Positions 17,599 to 26,489 of a stretch of DNA of 64,000 nucleotides are shown piece after piece; positions within the stretch are counted from its first letter, which is position 1; every line of letters begins with the position of its first letter. The stretch is from the NCBI RefSeq assembly GCF_900635445.1, contig NZ_LR134117.1, positions 3,162,001 through 3,226,000 of the forward strand. The letters are read 5' to 3'. This stretch comes from Serratia odorifera (lineage in GTDB: Bacteria; Pseudomonadota; Gammaproteobacteria; Enterobacterales; Enterobacteriaceae). The translations under genes were made by a program, and so were the position numbers. The notes under the pieces were generated by a model. It was not told where the DNA came from, did no database searches, and was given only the letters and a program-made list of their open reading frames with translations.

Positions 17599-18671
17599 TG
17601 GCGGGCCTCAAAATCAATGCGCGGATCGACCAGCGTGTAGGTAATATCGCTCAGAATATTCAGCAGCAGGCCAATCAGGGTGAAAATGTACAGCGTACCG
17701 AACATCACCGGGTAGTCACGCTGCAGGGTGGCATCGTAGCCCAGCAGGCCGAGGCCGTTGAGGGAAAACATCACTTCTATCAGCAGAGAGCCGGTGAAGA
17801 ACATGCTGATAAAAGTAGCCGGGAAGCCGGCGATCACCAACAGCATTGCATTGCGAAACACGTGACGATAGAGGATTTTCTGTTCGTCCAGTCCCTTGGC
17901 GCGCGCGGTGACCACATACTGTTTGCGCACCTCGTCGAGAAAGGCGTTCTTGGTCAGCATGGTCAGGGTGGCAAAGCCGCCGATCACCGTCGCCAGTACC
18001 GGCAGCGTAATATGCCACAGATAATCGGTGATTTTCCCGTACCAGGGTAGGGTGTCGAAATTGCTGGAAACCAGCCCGCGCAGCGGGAACCAGTCCAGAT
18101 AGCTGCCGCCGGCGAACACCACGATCAGAATAATGGCGAACAGAAACGCCGGTATGGCGTAGCCGATGATAATCAGGCTGCTGCTCCAGGTGTCGAACGC
18201 GCTGCCGTTACGCACCGCCTTGCGAATGCCAAGCGGGATCGACACCAGGTAAATGATCAACGTGCTCCACAGTCCGAGCGTGATCGAGACCGGCATGCTT
18301 TGGCCGATCAGCTGCATTACCGACGCGCCGCGAAACAGGCTGTCGCCGAAATCCAGACGGGCATAGTTCCAGAGCATGGTGAAGTAGCGCTCATGCAACG
18401 GCTTGTCGAAGCCGTAGCGCTGGGTGATTTCGGCGATCACTTCAGGATCCAGCCCGCGCGATCCACGGTACTGGCTTTCCGGGCGCGCATGGCCAAGACC
18501 GTCACTGACGCCGCCGCCACCAAAGCCGCTGGTATGGCCGAGTTCGATGGCGGCAATCGCCTGATCTACCGGTCCTCCGGGGGCTATTTGCACGATAAAG
18601 AAGTTGATGGTGATGATGGCCCACAGGGTCGGGATCACCAAAAGCAGTCTGCGAATCAGATAAGCGCCCAC
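17595..18671 (-). CDS. yejB: peptide ABC transporter permease YejB
   Basis: A 358-residue DppB/OppB-type permease, starting V(M)[16 protein letters not shown] like E. coli YejB. The open frame extends 27 codons further upstream into yejA, but the GTG at 18671 has AGGGGG eight bases upstream and gives the family N-terminus. About six membrane helices are present; the EAA loop reads [22 protein letters not shown]. It forms the channel with YejE. It begins 10 bp after the yejA stop and overlaps yejE by four bases. No lesions seen, unlike yejA. Confidence 0.94.
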   Translation of the reverse strand: MGAYLIRRLLLVIPTLWAIITINFFIVQIAPGGPVDQAIAAIELGHTSGFGGGGVSDGLGHARPESQYRGSRGLDPEVIAEITQRYGFDKPLHERYFTMLWNYARLDFGDSLFRGASVMQLIGQSMPVSITLGLWSTLIIYLVSIPLGIRKAVRNGSAFDTWSSSLIIIGYAIPAFLFAIILIVVFAGGSYLDWFPLRGLVSSNFDTLPWYGKITDYLWHITLPVLATVIGGFATLTMLTKNAFLDEVRKQYVVTARAKGLDEQKILYRHVFRNAMLLVIAGFPATFISMFFTGSLLIEVMFSLNGLGLLGYDATLQRDYPVMFGTLYIFTLIGLLLNILSDITYTLVDPRIDFEARQ

Positions 18672-18681
18672 CGGTTGCCCC

Positions 18682-20488
18682 CTATTGCTGCTGAGCCGGC
18701 AAACGCGCGGCTTTATTGACGTCGAACCACCAATTGTCGAAGCCGATGTCATAGGCAGGGCGGATGGCCGGCAGCGAGAACTTGTCCCAGAAGGCGTAGC
18801 GATCGTGGTTGGAGTACCACATCGGCAGCATGTAGTGATTCCAGGTCAACACCCGATCGAGCGCCCTGCCGAGCGGCAGCAGGGCTTGCTCATTGCCCTG
18901 ATTTTTGGCGATCTGTGCAAGCAGCGCATCTACCGCCGGATCGCTGACGCCCGGCGTGTTATAGCTTGAATCGATATAGGCGGAACCCCAGTATATCTGG
19001 AGGTCGGCGCTCGGGAACGGCATCGCCGGATAGACGGTCGACACCATATCGAAGTCACGGTTACGGACGCGGCGGGTGTACTGGCTGGCGTCGATTTCGC
19101 GGATCTCCATGGTGATGCCGAGCCGTTGCAGGTTGTGCTGGAACGGCAACACGTACTGGAAGTTGCTGCCGCTCAGCAGCAACAGCTCAAACACCAACGG
19201 TTGGCCGGTTTTGCCGTTGACCAGACGCTGGTCTTTCACTTGCCAGCCGGCATCCTTCAGCAACTGTGTGGCTTTCAGCAGATTTTGACGATCGTTACCG
19301 CTGCCGTCGGAGGTGGGGGGTTGATAAATGGTGGTAAACACCTCCGGCGGCACTTGGCCTTTCAGCGGGCCAGCTGCGCGAGCTCGGCGGCATCCGGATA
19401 ACTTTGGCGGCGTAGGGGGTGTTCTGGAAATAACTGTTGGTGCGTTGATAGGCGTTGTAATACAGCGCTTTGTTCATCCAGTCGAAGTCGAACGCCAGTG
19501 AAATGGCTTCACGCACCCGGCGATCGGCAAACTGCGGCCGTTTAATATTGAACGCCAGCCAGCGGGCGTTTTGCGCCGCTTCGTTGGTTTCATCATGCTT
19601 GATGATGTAATTGCGGGCAAAGTTGCCCCCCTGGTACTGGGTGGCCCAGCTTTTTGGCGAACCTTCGGCGCGGAAGTCGTAGGCGCCGGCCTTGAAGGCT
19701 TCCAATGCCACCTTGTCATCCAGGTAATAATCGTAACGCAGGCTATCAAAATTAAAGCGTCCGCGGTTGACCGGCAGATCTGCCGCCCAGTAATCGCGAA
19801 CCCGCTGATAGGTGATGTATTGGCCGAGGCGGTAGCTGCCGATCTTATACGGGCCGCTGCCGAGCGGCGGTGTGCCAAGCGGTTGGTTCAGCGGGTGGTT
19901 TTTCCAAAAGCTTTCGGGCATTACCGGCAGGCTGAGCAGGCTGAGCATCTGTTCGCGATTCGGCTTGGGCAGTTCAATGCGCACCGTCAGACGCGAAATG
20001 GCCTTGACCGTCACCCCTTTGTAGTAGGAGCGGAATTGCGGCACCCCTTCGGTCATGAATTTGCCAAAGGTGAAGGCTACGTCGTTGGCGGTGATCGGGC
20101 TGCCGTCATGGAAGCGGGCGCGGGCGTTGATGTCCAGCTCCATCCAGCGCATGTCCTGCGGATAGCGTGCCGATTCGGCAACCAGCGGGTAATAACTGGC
20201 CGGTTCGTCATGCGATTGGGTGAACAGGGAATCGTACAGTTCGCCGGTGCGCTGGCCGGGGACGCCGCGGCTGGCGTAGCGGTTGAAGTTGTCGTAGGTG
20301 CCGATAGCCGCCAGCCGGACACTACCCCCTTTGGGCGCCGCCGGATTGACGTAGTCATAATGGCTGAAGTTGGCAGAGTATTTCGGCTCGCCGAGCAGAG
20401 CGAAAGCGTATCCTTCGTTGATGGCTTCGGCCTGTGAAGCAAAACTCAGTGCCGAAAGCACCAGAGCAGCAAAAACGCGCATGGACAT
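18682..20488 (-). pseudogene. yejA: peptide ABC transporter substrate-binding protein YejA, two frameshifts
   Basis: The sequence encodes a solute-binding protein of about 602 residues, split into two frames. The N-terminal part starts at ATG 20488 (AGGAG 12 bases upstream), has a Sec signal peptide (FAALVLSALSFASQAEA) and family-5 features such as GSPITANDVAFTFGKF, and runs to NTPYAAK. One base is missing near 19398-19405 and another in the G-run at 19367-19369; correcting both restores YPDAAELAQLAPLKG and continues into PPEVFTTIYQPPTSDG. It delivers peptides to YejBE in the periplasm. The downstream operon is intact, so sequencing error is at least as likely as inactivation. Confidence 0.88.
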
Positions 20489-20569
20489 TTTTACGGTAAG
20501 CTCCTGCTGTGTAATCAATTAAACAGCGCACAGCATATCATTGCCAGCTGCGGCATGGGGTAAAGAAGT

Positions 20570-22166
20570 TTAAATATCGGCCATGGCATCGGTCTGGTGT
20601 GGATACACCGCGTTAACGCCGCAAAACTCGACAAATGCCTCTGCGCTCAACGGCTTGCTGAAGTAATAACCTTGCATGAAGTTGACGCCATGCTGGTATA
20701 AATAGTGCCGTTGTTCCGCGGTTTCAACGCCTTCCGCCACGGTTTGCATCTTGAGTTTTTTTGCCAGCGTCAATACCGCATCCAGCACCGGGGCGGTGAC
20801 CGTGTCCTGACCGATGGTGCTGACGAAGCCACGGTCGATCTTCAGATAGTCCATGCTAAAGCGCTCCAGGTAAATCAGCGCGCTGTGTCCGGTGCCAAAA
20901 TCATCGATCGCCACCTCGATGCCTTGCCGGTGCAGCCAGTCAAATTCCGCCAGCGCGCTCTGTTCTTCCAGCATGCCGCGTTCGGTAATTTCAAACACCA
21001 GGGGTGAAATGATCGGCCGGCAATTGCGCCAGCAGTGCACGTACATCCTGGTGGAACGACGGGGCGCTGAGATGGTGGGGAGAGAGGTTGAGTCCCAGTT
21101 TGGCTCCGCGCGGCAGCACCGTCGCCAATCGGGGCGCATCTGTGGCTATCAGCGTAAACAGGTGACGAGTCAGCGGCACAATCAGATCTTCGCTCTCCGC
21201 GTAGGGAATGAATAAATCCGGCGGAATGCGTCCTTCGATCGGATGCTGCCAGCGAATCAATGCCTCCAGCCCGGAAACCGCGTTGCTGGCGCTATGTAAT
21301 ACCGGCTGGTATTCGACAAAAAATTCGTTGTGCCTGATAGCGCGCATCATCGCGCGTTCAGGGCTCTGGCGCAGCATCAGCATGTAATAGCACAGCACGC
21401 CGATCAGCAGTGACAATACCAGGCTGCCCAGTACCGTCAGGCGTATATCGTTAGGGGTCAACTTTTCGTTATAAAACTGAATGGCCAATGGATAACCGGG
21501 AATCGACAGCCGGTAGGAACGGCCGTTCGGCAGTTGATCCAGCGAGAGCAGGTCGGGACCAAAGGTGGTCAGGGCGCGGTTGCCCATGATGATGGCAATG
21601 CCGGGCGCTTCTTCATCATGCGAAGTAAACAGCAGGTACGGCAGCAAATCGATATCCAGCGTTGCCAGCACGCCAGTGTTCTCCGCGCCGGGCTGGCGCA
21701 GCCATACGGCGACCGCCGGTTTGTCGGGCACCATCGGCGTGCCTTGCTGCAATTTGAGGTCGAGTGGCTGATGCCAGTTAAGATCCGGGTAAATGTCCCT
21801 CATCGCCAGCATCATGTCGCCAGTGGCGGATGAACAGTAGGCATAGCCGTTCTTGATCAGCAGGAAAGTGCGCACGCCGCTGGTGAACGCGGCCTGATAG
21901 GTAATGTCGGCCTGCATGGTCAGACAGGGTTTGTCGGTCAGCGAGGTCAGCTCGCGCATGGTGTCGGTCAGGTGGTTAAGGTAGTTGACGGTAAACTTCT
22001 GCGTCCGCTGCTCCACCAGGCGCTGATATTGTGCGCGCTGATGATCGATTAAAAATAGCGTCACCGAGATAAACAGCAGAAAAAAGACCAGGGCGGCAAC
22101 GGTACTTTTAATCAGGCTGCGCCGACGGTGTGAAACATGGCGCGCGAATGCTCTTTTTAAGCCCAT
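20570..22166 (-). pseudogene. pdeN: c-di-GMP phosphodiesterase PdeN (Rtn), CSS-motif EAL protein, frameshifted
   Basis: Restored, it is about 531 residues. Residues 1-50 hold a basic N-terminus and a membrane helix. A periplasmic CSS sensing domain follows (CLTMQADI ... GYAYCSSATG), then a second helix (about 245-265) and a cytoplasmic EAL domain with GLEALIRWQHP, EITERG, IDDFGTGHS and AEGVE. EAL enzymes cleave cyclic di-GMP; CSS-type sensors respond to periplasmic redox state. An extra G in the run 21001-21004 splits the frame between HFTP and LVFEITER. The start ATG at 22166 is chosen over an upstream in-frame codon. Position between yejA and mepS matches E. coli pdeN. Confidence 0.86.
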
Positions 22167-22267
22167 AAACCTGCCCCCTGAGCATGGCATAACAGTCTGT
22201 TTTTATTATAGCGGCAGCTTTTACTATATCTCATTAACCGCGATCTGGTCATTTTTGCCGGCAGGCG

Positions 22268-22933
22268 TTAGTCGCACTTCAAATAACGCATCACCACCTC
22301 CACCGTCATTTGGCGGTAATAGGCCAGCTTTTCTTCTGCCGAGCGATTGCCTTCAAACAACGTGTCGAAGGTGTACTGGTTCGCGGCGTAGTGAAAGCAG
22401 AGCGAACTGATCACCCGGTGCAGGTCACGGGCATTCACCTGCGAGTCGAACAGCATCTGCCGTTTGCCGCGCAGCAGTATTTCCTCCAGCGTGTGTAAGG
22501 CGCTGGTATTGAGCAGTTTCAGTTTTTCCGACTGGCGGGCATATTGCCCGCGTTGCATATTCTCCATGCTGACCAGGCGGATGAACGCCGGGTGCGCGGC
22601 GTGATAGGTGAAACTGGCTTCAACCAACCGCTGCATTGCCGCTTTTGGTTCCACCGTCGCCAGATTAAGCGCAATTTCATCCTGACGAATATGGGCATAG
22701 GCATATTCCAGGACGGCAATATACAAAGATTGTTTATTTTTAAAGTGATAGACCACCATGCGCTTGGTGGTTTCGGCTTGCTCGGCAATCCGTTCCAGCC
22801 GCGCGCCTTTCAGGCCGGCCTCGGAAAACTCGGTCAGGGCGCTTTCGAAGATACGCTGTTTCAGGCCTTCAGGATCGTTTTTACGTGTGCCTTTCGGGGA
22901 TGTTTCGCGGGTAGCGCTCAAAGTCGGCTCCAT
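22268..22933 (-). CDS. TetR/AcrR family transcriptional regulator
   Basis: A 221-residue repressor-type protein. Residues about 23-70 form a TetR helix-turn-helix (RIFESALTEFSEAGLKGARL ... TTKRMVVYHFKNKQSLY). The C-terminal ligand domain is typical in length but not assignable to a known effector. It lies alone between pdeN and mepS, an insertion relative to E. coli, with no divergent or cotranscribed target apparent. A 100-bp gap separates it from pdeN. The 14-residue polar N-terminal extension (SATRETSPKGTRKND) precedes the HTH. The regulated genes are unknown. Confidence 0.88.
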   Translation of the reverse strand: MEPTLSATRETSPKGTRKNDPEGLKQRIFESALTEFSEAGLKGARLERIAEQAETTKRMVVYHFKNKQSLYIAVLEYAYAHIRQDEIALNLATVEPKAAMQRLVEASFTYHAAHPAFIRLVSMENMQRGQYARQSEKLKLLNTSALHTLEEILLRGKRQMLFDSQVNARDLHRVISSLCFHYAANQYTFDTLFEGNRSAEEKLAYYRQMTVEVVMRYLKCD

Positions 22934-23016
22934 TACCTGGCGGATTCAGTAAACTGAAATCTTGTCACAATTTAAAAGCAGACGGTAGAAAGTGCAAATT
23001 TAACCGGCATATAGCA

Positions 23017-23045
23017 GAAAAAAACGCCGCCCACGAGGGGCGGCG
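23017..23045 (-). terminator. terminator of mepS
   Basis: On the minus strand CGCCGCCC and GGGCGGCG form an 8-bp GC stem followed by eight T residues, about 45 bp after the mepS stop. A typical rho-independent terminator. Confidence 0.9.
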
Positions 23046-23089
23046 CTAGTTCGTTCGTTTGGGATTCTGGACTTCGGACGGGTTGCGAC

Positions 23090-23665
23090 TCAGCTGCTGG
23101 TGAGCACTCGCCGCGCTTCGCGATAACGTTTATTCCAATAGTTATCGGTCAGCTTCGATATCATCACGCCGCTGCTGGTAGAGGCATGAACGAATTGATC
23201 GTTACCCAGGTAGATGCCGACATGACGTCCGGTTGAACCGGCGCGGAACAGCACCAGATCGCCAGGGCGCAATTTGGTTCGCTGGATCTTCTTGCCGACG
23301 TCTTCCTGACCGTAGGTCGAGCGCGGCAGATCCATACCAAACTGTTCGCGGAACGTTCGCTGTACAAACGCCGAGCAATCGATGCCACGCTTGGTTTCAC
23401 CGCCTAAGCGGTAACGAACGCCTTTCCAGTCAGCATACTGGTCCATAATTTTTGACTTGATGTCAACATTACGCACCATCGCTTCGAATTCATCCTGAGA
23501 CGCTTGCAGTAAAAGACCGTTTTTGTCATTAACTGCATGCGTCTCAGTTTGTGCGTTATCCAAGTTCGATGTGTGAGTCGTACTACATGCGGAGAGCAGA
23601 ATCGCTGCCGCAACGGCAGGTACCAACCGCAAAACATATCTCAGAAAAGGTTGAGATGTGACCAT
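23090..23665 (-). CDS. mepS: murein DD-endopeptidase MepS (Spr), NlpC/P60 lipoprotein
   Basis: A 191-residue outer-membrane lipoprotein. The signal peptide ends in the lipobox LLSAC (Cys at about 27). The NlpC/P60 domain shows catalytic Cys in [12 protein letters not shown], His in GRHVGIYLG and a third polar residue in FVHASTSSG. MepS cuts DD-crosslinks so that new peptidoglycan can be inserted, and is controlled by proteolysis through NlpI-Prc in E. coli. It is monocistronic, with its own terminator and a 414-bp AT-rich upstream region. All catalytic residues are present. Confidence 0.95.
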   Translation of the reverse strand: MVTSQPFLRYVLRLVPAVAAAILLSACSTTHTSNLDNAQTETHAVNDKNGLLLQASQDEFEAMVRNVDIKSKIMDQYADWKGVRYRLGGETKRGIDCSAFVQRTFREQFGMDLPRSTYGQEDVGKKIQRTKLRPGDLVLFRAGSTGRHVGIYLGNDQFVHASTSSGVMISKLTDNYWNKRYREARRVLTSS

Positions 23666-24079
23666 TGTTATTGTTTTCCCTTGAAGTCCTTAACGACGGA
23701 TGTCGCTATCAGAAAATGCCAAACGAAACGAGACTAGTCTGCTGCTGTTTCACCGACAATCAGTTACCGCTGAAAATGTGCTGGAACGCACAGTTTTCCT
23801 TGGTTTCTTACTGAAAGGCAGTAAACCAGATATAAACGTTGTTGAGATTACCGGAACGAATAGGGGATTGCGAGACTTTTTTCGGCGCTTTTTTATATAA
23901 AATAGCGATGTAACATAATGTAAATATTCATATAAAAAAGCAAAGCTGATTCTGTCGGCAATTTGTTGCAAATCAGGCGGTGAAAGGGGATGGCGGGCGA
24001 TAGATGCGGATAGCCTAGCGCGGATGGAATCCGCCTGACGGCGGCGCGGCCTTCAGGCGGTCATAACGGTCTCTTATGG
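23666..24079. other. 414-bp spacer between lpxT and mepS
   Basis: The part nearest mepS (about 23670-23960) is AT-rich and likely holds its promoter. The part nearest lpxT contains an 8-bp GC hairpin (CCGCCTGA 24031-24038 with TCAGGCGG 24053-24060) that could end lpxT transcription, though without a T-run. Small open frames on both strands lack ribosome-binding sites. Confidence 0.4.
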
Positions 24080-24784
24080 CTACTGCGGGCGATTTTTCCC
24101 AGGGAGTCGGCGATTCAAACCGTTAATCAAGGCATCGCAGGCCGGCGTCATCAGCCACCAACTGGCACCAACCAGCACCACCGACAGGGAGCCGACGGCA
24201 ATATCGGTAAACCAGTGCGCGCCAATCATCACGCGCGGCAATGAAAATACCACGGTAATCAGCACGGCGCAGGCAAATGCCCAAACGTTAAAGTAACGCA
24301 GCATAAAACAGGCAAAAATCATCAGCATCATGCCGTGATCGCCAGGGAAACTGTCCCACGAAGCATCTTTGGTGGGGATACCGGTCAATTCGCTAACGCG
24401 ATTGACGTGTTCAAAGCTGACCGACGGGCTGGGGTGTTTTACCGGCAACAGGTGACCCAACTGGTTGAGCACCACTGCGGTCAGCAACATCACGATGCCG
24501 GTGACCAGCAGACGACGGCGCCCGGCGGCGTCTTGTTTGAGGAAAAAATAGAGATACAGCAGGCCCATGGCGATCAGCGAAATGCCGTCAAATGCGCGGT
24601 TATTGGTGATGGCCACCAGATGCAAAAACGCCGGGTCGGTCGCCAGATGGCGATTGAAGAAGAAGAAAATTGCCGAGTCCAGCGCAAACCACTGGCCGTG
24701 ATTCGCCGGCAAGTACCAGGATAAAAAAAGCGCGATGCCCAGTATATTGAGCAACAGGATGATCGGTAAATTGCGGCGCGTCAT
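24080..24784 (-). CDS. lpxT: lipid A 1-diphosphate synthase LpxT (PAP2 family)
   Basis: A 234-residue PAP2-superfamily membrane protein. It has about six membrane helices and the phosphatase signature spread over KHPSPSVSF, SFPGDHGMM and RVMIGAHWFTDI (catalytic histidines in GDH and AHWFTD). LpxT transfers the distal phosphate of undecaprenyl pyrophosphate to lipid A, making the 1-diphosphate form and recycling the lipid carrier. Sequence and position between mepS and yeiR match E. coli yeiU/lpxT. A 48-bp gap separates it from yeiR upstream on the same strand. Confidence 0.93.
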   Translation of the reverse strand: MTRRNLPIILLLNILGIALFLSWYLPANHGQWFALDSAIFFFFNRHLATDPAFLHLVAITNNRAFDGISLIAMGLLYLYFFLKQDAAGRRRLLVTGIVMLLTAVVLNQLGHLLPVKHPSPSVSFEHVNRVSELTGIPTKDASWDSFPGDHGMMLMIFACFMLRYFNVWAFACAVLITVVFSLPRVMIGAHWFTDIAVGSLSVVLVGASWWLMTPACDALINGLNRRLPGKNRPQ

Positions 24785-24832
24785 GAAATAACCTGTATCT
24801 ATAGTCTAAAAACGGGAACAACGGTAAAACCA

Positions 24833-25807
24833 TTAACTTAAACGAATCTTAAACAGATCGGATTGCAGCGCATTCCAATCGGCATCGGCGCTGTGGATCA
24901 GTTCAATACGGCTGTCGAGCGGGGCGCCCGGGCGGGTTTCGATGCTGAAATCCTGTCCTTGACGGTTTACCAGCAGCGTGCCTTCATTAATGCGTACCAC
25001 CGCTTTGGCGCGGTCAACCGGCGCCAGCCGCACCCATTCCATCATGCCGATGGTGTCGAATTCGGTGTCGCCGTCAAAAATCCATCCGCAGGCGGTATAA
25101 CCCTGGCCCTGATTCAGCGCACGGCGCCAGCGGCTGTTTTCCGGCAGGCGCAAGGCCGCCAGACCCTGGCTTTTGCCGTGCGTATGATGATGCTGCGCAT
25201 CCGGCAATGCTGTGCTATTTGTGCGAGGGCGGTCGAGCAGCTCCACCGCCAATCGGCCGTGCTCGATGCTCAAGAGCGGGCGCTCGCCGGCAAATTGCGT
25301 TTGCCAGGCTTGTAATGCCTCAACGTCCTGCGGCTGCCAGGTATCGCTTTTATTGGCGATGATAATGTCGGCTGCCGCCAGTTGATCGCGAAAATTCTCG
25401 TTTTCCCTGTAGCGGGCGTCGCTGAGTTGACGCGGATCCAGCAGGCACAGCGTGGCGCGTAAATCAATCCAGCCGCCATAGGTTTCCTGTGTCAGCAACG
25501 ACAGGATCTGCTTCGGGTGCCCGAGGCCGGTAGGCTCAATCAATAAACGATCGGGTTTGGACTGCTGCAACAGCATGTTTAACCCGACCTGCATCGGCAA
25601 TCCATTCACGCAGCACATGCACCCGCCCGGGATCTCTTTCAAAACGGCGCCGCTGTCGGCCAGCAAGGCGCCATCGATACCGATTTCGCCAAATTCATTT
25701 ACCAGCACCGCCCAGCGTTCATTTTCTGGTTTATTCGCCAACAGGTGGCGGATGGTCGTGGTTTTGCCGCTGCCGAGGAAACCGGTGATCAGGTTGGTTT
25801 TTGTCAT
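24833..25807 (-). CDS. yeiR: YeiR, CobW/COG0523 zinc-binding GTPase
   Basis: A 324-residue metal-chaperone GTPase. Walker A is GFLGSGKTT (about 8-16), the COG0523 metal motif GGCMCCVN is near residue 65, and NKSD is the G4 motif. A histidine-rich stretch (DAQHHHTHGKS) lies between the GTPase and C-terminal domains. E. coli YeiR is a zinc-binding GTPase important under metal depletion. The ATG at 25807 is preferred over one three codons upstream because AGGA lies eight bases before it. An inverted repeat ATGTTA/TAACAT lies just upstream (25821-25839). Probably cotranscribed with lpxT. Confidence 0.93.
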   Translation of the reverse strand: MTKTNLITGFLGSGKTTTIRHLLANKPENERWAVLVNEFGEIGIDGALLADSGAVLKEIPGGCMCCVNGLPMQVGLNMLLQQSKPDRLLIEPTGLGHPKQILSLLTQETYGGWIDLRATLCLLDPRQLSDARYRENENFRDQLAAADIIIANKSDTWQPQDVEALQAWQTQFAGERPLLSIEHGRLAVELLDRPRTNSTALPDAQHHHTHGKSQGLAALRLPENSRWRRALNQGQGYTACGWIFDGDTEFDTIGMMEWVRLAPVDRAKAVVRINEGTLLVNRQGQDFSIETRPGAPLDSRIELIHSADADWNALQSDLFKIRLS

Positions 25808-26126
25808 GGATATCATCCTGATGTTAATGGATTTAACATATTAATCATTAAGGCTAATTGTGCGTTTTATCAGCACCAGGCCGGCCGGCGTGTTCCGCGT
25901 CACAAATATGGCAGATAAAGATGCCGCTTTCTGGCGTCGAAATCCCTCTTACGTTACAAGAAAATTCCTATTAAAAACCATGTATTAGGAGGGGGCTCTA
26001 TTTGTTATTAGCTTGTTTTCATGAAGTTAATTACCCAATTACTCAACAAATATACTGCCTTACCTTGCGATTATTCTTAGGAAGATCCTCTATGTTTAAA
26101 TTGGCTTAATTAAAAGTGAGGTTGCC
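25808..26126. other. 319-bp spacer upstream of yeiR and the pilin-like gene
   Basis: An AT-rich divergent region that must hold both promoters. It contains ATGTTA-(7 bp)-TAACAT at 25821-25839, reminiscent of a Zur box (normal spacer 5 bp). It also contains many short A/T runs near 25970-26110. No ORF with a ribosome-binding site was seen. Confidence 0.4.
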
Positions 26127-26438
26127 ATGAATACCCGTCGGTTTATCACGATCGTAGGACTTGCAGTTTCATGGATAGCAGGCAGTCATGCCGAAACCAA
26201 CGGCGGAGTGATTTATTTCTCCGGCGCCATTGTGGAGAGCCCTTGCACGCTTTCCGTCACTGAGACAACTGCCAATACGCAATGTTATCGCAACGGACGC
26301 CACTATCAAAGCCGACAGCACACCCTGTCACACTTCGATACCACCCGCAAAAACCTTCCACTGAATTTAGGTTCGACAGAAATGGGCTGGGTGAACCAAC
26401 AACAAAAACTGGCCGTCATGACGGTGGTCTACCGCTAA
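26127..26438 (+). CDS. small secreted protein resembling a type 1 pilin N-terminus
   Basis: A 103-residue product with a Sec signal peptide (MNTRRFITIVGLAVSWIAGSHA, cleavage after SHA). The mature start GGVIYFSGAIVESPCTL resembles the donor-strand region of chaperone-usher pilins, including the first of the two cysteines; a second Cys (NTQCY) follows after about 15 residues. Pilins are usually about 170-180 residues, so this is much shorter. No chaperone or usher genes are nearby. GAGG lies about seven bases before the ATG. It ends shortly before a strong hairpin shared with yeiQ. Periplasmic or surface location is inferred; function unknown. Confidence 0.72.
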   Translation: MNTRRFITIVGLAVSWIAGSHAETNGGVIYFSGAIVESPCTLSVTETTANTQCYRNGRHYQSRQHTLSHFDTTRKNLPLNLGSTEMGWVNQQQKLAVMTVVYR

Positions 26439-26446
26439 TCCCCTAC

Positions 26447-26476
26447 GCCGTGCCGGGTCGATTGGCCCGGCACGGC
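26447..26476. terminator. hairpin between the pilin-like gene and yeiQ
   Basis: GCCGTGCCGGG and CCCGGCACGGC form a perfect 11-bp stem with an 8-nt loop between convergent genes. There is no T-run on either side, so it may act as a weak terminator or as an RNA 3'-end protector. Confidence 0.6.
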
Positions 26477-26489
26477 AGCTCGGACATGC

